Source: an uncultured Chitinophagaceae bacterium (GTDB lineage: Bacteria > Bacteroidota > Bacteroidia > Chitinophagales > Chitinophagaceae). From it: a stretch of DNA of 14,646 nucleotides. The stretch lies in NCBI GenBank assembly GCA_946885665.1, contig CAMPGT010000075.1, positions 1 to 14,646 of the forward strand, read 5' to 3'. Shown one piece after another: positions 14,006 through 14,646 of the stretch. Position 1 is the first letter of the stretch. Each line of letters opens with the position of its first letter. Under the pieces are notes generated by a model. The model was not told the origin of the DNA. It saw only the letters and a list, made by a program, of their open reading frames with translations, and did no database searches. The position numbers were made by a program, and so were the translations under genes.

Positions 14006-14646
14006 ATGGAATATAATACAGGCAGAAACCAACTCGTTATGCGTGAATATGGCAGACATATTCAGAAGATGATCGAGTATCTGTTGAGTATTGAAGACAA
14101 AGAAACAAGGCAGCGCAATGCATATGCCGTTATCGAATTGATGGGATTTCTCAATCCGCATCTGAAAAATGTAGAGGACTTCCGTCACAAGTTATGGGAC
14201 CACCTGTTCCTCATTTCCGATTTTAAACTGGACGTTGAGTCGCCATACCCGATCCCTACCAGGGAAACGCTTCGGGCAAAACCAAAGCCGCTGCCTTACC
14301 CGAAAAGACATCCCCGGTACGCACATCTTGGCAAAAACCTGCAGGTGGTAATCGACAAGGCGCTGAAGGAAGAAAATGCTGAAAAGAAACAGGGCTTTGC
14401 CAATGCCATTGCTTACTACATGAAGCTTGCCTACAGCAACTGGCACAAAGAAACCGTTCACGACGACGCCATCCAAAGCGAATTGAACAGCATCACCGAT
14501 GGTCAGCTCGCCTTTACCAACACTCCCTACGTAAGAAGTCCCCGCAACGAAGGCGCCGGAAACGACAGGCGCAATTTCAATGATTTCAGAAATAAAAGGA
14601 ATCAGAAATTTCAGCCACGCGGCCGCAACTACAACCGAAGCAATGG
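14006..14646 (+). CDS. DUF4290 domain protein (C-terminus runs off window)
   Basis: The frame reads MEYNTGRNQLVMREYGRHIQ and continues through FLNPHLKNVEDFRHKLWDHL, PIPTRETLRAKPKPLPYP, YAHLGKNL and ANAIAYYMKLAYSNWHKE. This matches the DUF4290 family, which is confined to Bacteroidota and has no known function. No signal peptide or membrane segment is seen, so it is probably cytoplasmic. After about residue 180 the sequence becomes a basic tail rich in Asn, Arg and Phe/Tyr (NDRRNFNDFRNKRNQ), suggesting a disordered and possibly RNA-binding end; this is inference. Two more in-frame ATGs lie upstream (13988 and 13997). I chose 14006 because family members start MEYNT and the promoter leaves no room for a leader before 13988. 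In many relatives this gene precedes murA, which would be beyond the window. Confidence 0.88.
   Translation, partial: MEYNTGRNQLVMREYGRHIQKMIEYLLSIEDKETRQRNAYAVIELMGFLNPHLKNVEDFRHKLWDHLFLISDFKLDVESPYPIPTRETLRAKPKPLPYPKRHPRYAHLGKNLQVVIDKALKEENAEKKQGFANAIAYYMKLAYSNWHKETVHDDAIQSELNSITDGQLAFTNTPYVRSPRNEGAGNDRRNFNDFRNKRNQKFQPRGRNYNRSN

Overview
The window is chromosomal DNA from a member of the Bacteroidota, probably a Chitinophagaceae-like genus. The evidence is a gldC gene, a PorG/DUF6089 outer-membrane protein, a DUF4290 protein, a type IX secretion (T9SS) C-terminal sorting domain, two OmpH/Skp genes beside bamA, and promoters of the Bacteroidota form TTG/N17-23/TAnnTTTG. The family-level placement is inference. 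No tRNA, rRNA, mobile element or CRISPR array was seen.

Layout. Almost everything from 12542 down to 1 is read on the minus strand. In order of transcription: gldC, yqeY (broken by an in-frame stop), cvpA, an alpha/beta hydrolase, a CBS-domain gene, a single-POTRA Omp85 gene, nadK, the porG-like gene, uppS, bamA, two ompH/skp genes, a clear intrinsic terminator, murI, rpmH (with its own promoter), rnpA, and the first codons of a yidD-like gene that runs off the left edge. On the plus strand, divergent from gldC, lie a secreted T9SS cargo protein (12733-13932) and a DUF4290 gene that runs off the right edge. Each has a good match to the Bacteroidota promoter consensus.

How the genes fit together. 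The long cluster is an envelope-biogenesis neighbourhood. It contains the outer-membrane protein insertion machine (BamA), periplasmic chaperones (two OmpH/Skp), the lipid carrier for peptidoglycan and polysaccharide export (UppS), D-glutamate supply (MurI), a T9SS-linked barrel (PorG-like) and a second Omp85. NAD kinase and the CBS protein are housekeeping partners. The rpmH-rnpA-yidD block is the conserved L34/RNase P module. gldC, the PorG-like gene and the sorting-domain protein imply a T9SS and possibly gliding.

Most of the window is ordinary core genome and I see no clearly new system. The points most worth a second look are two apparent single-base lesions (a nonsense codon in yqeY and no standard start codon for rnpA), the terminator only 10 nt before murI, and the DUF4290 promoter that overlaps its first possible start codon.
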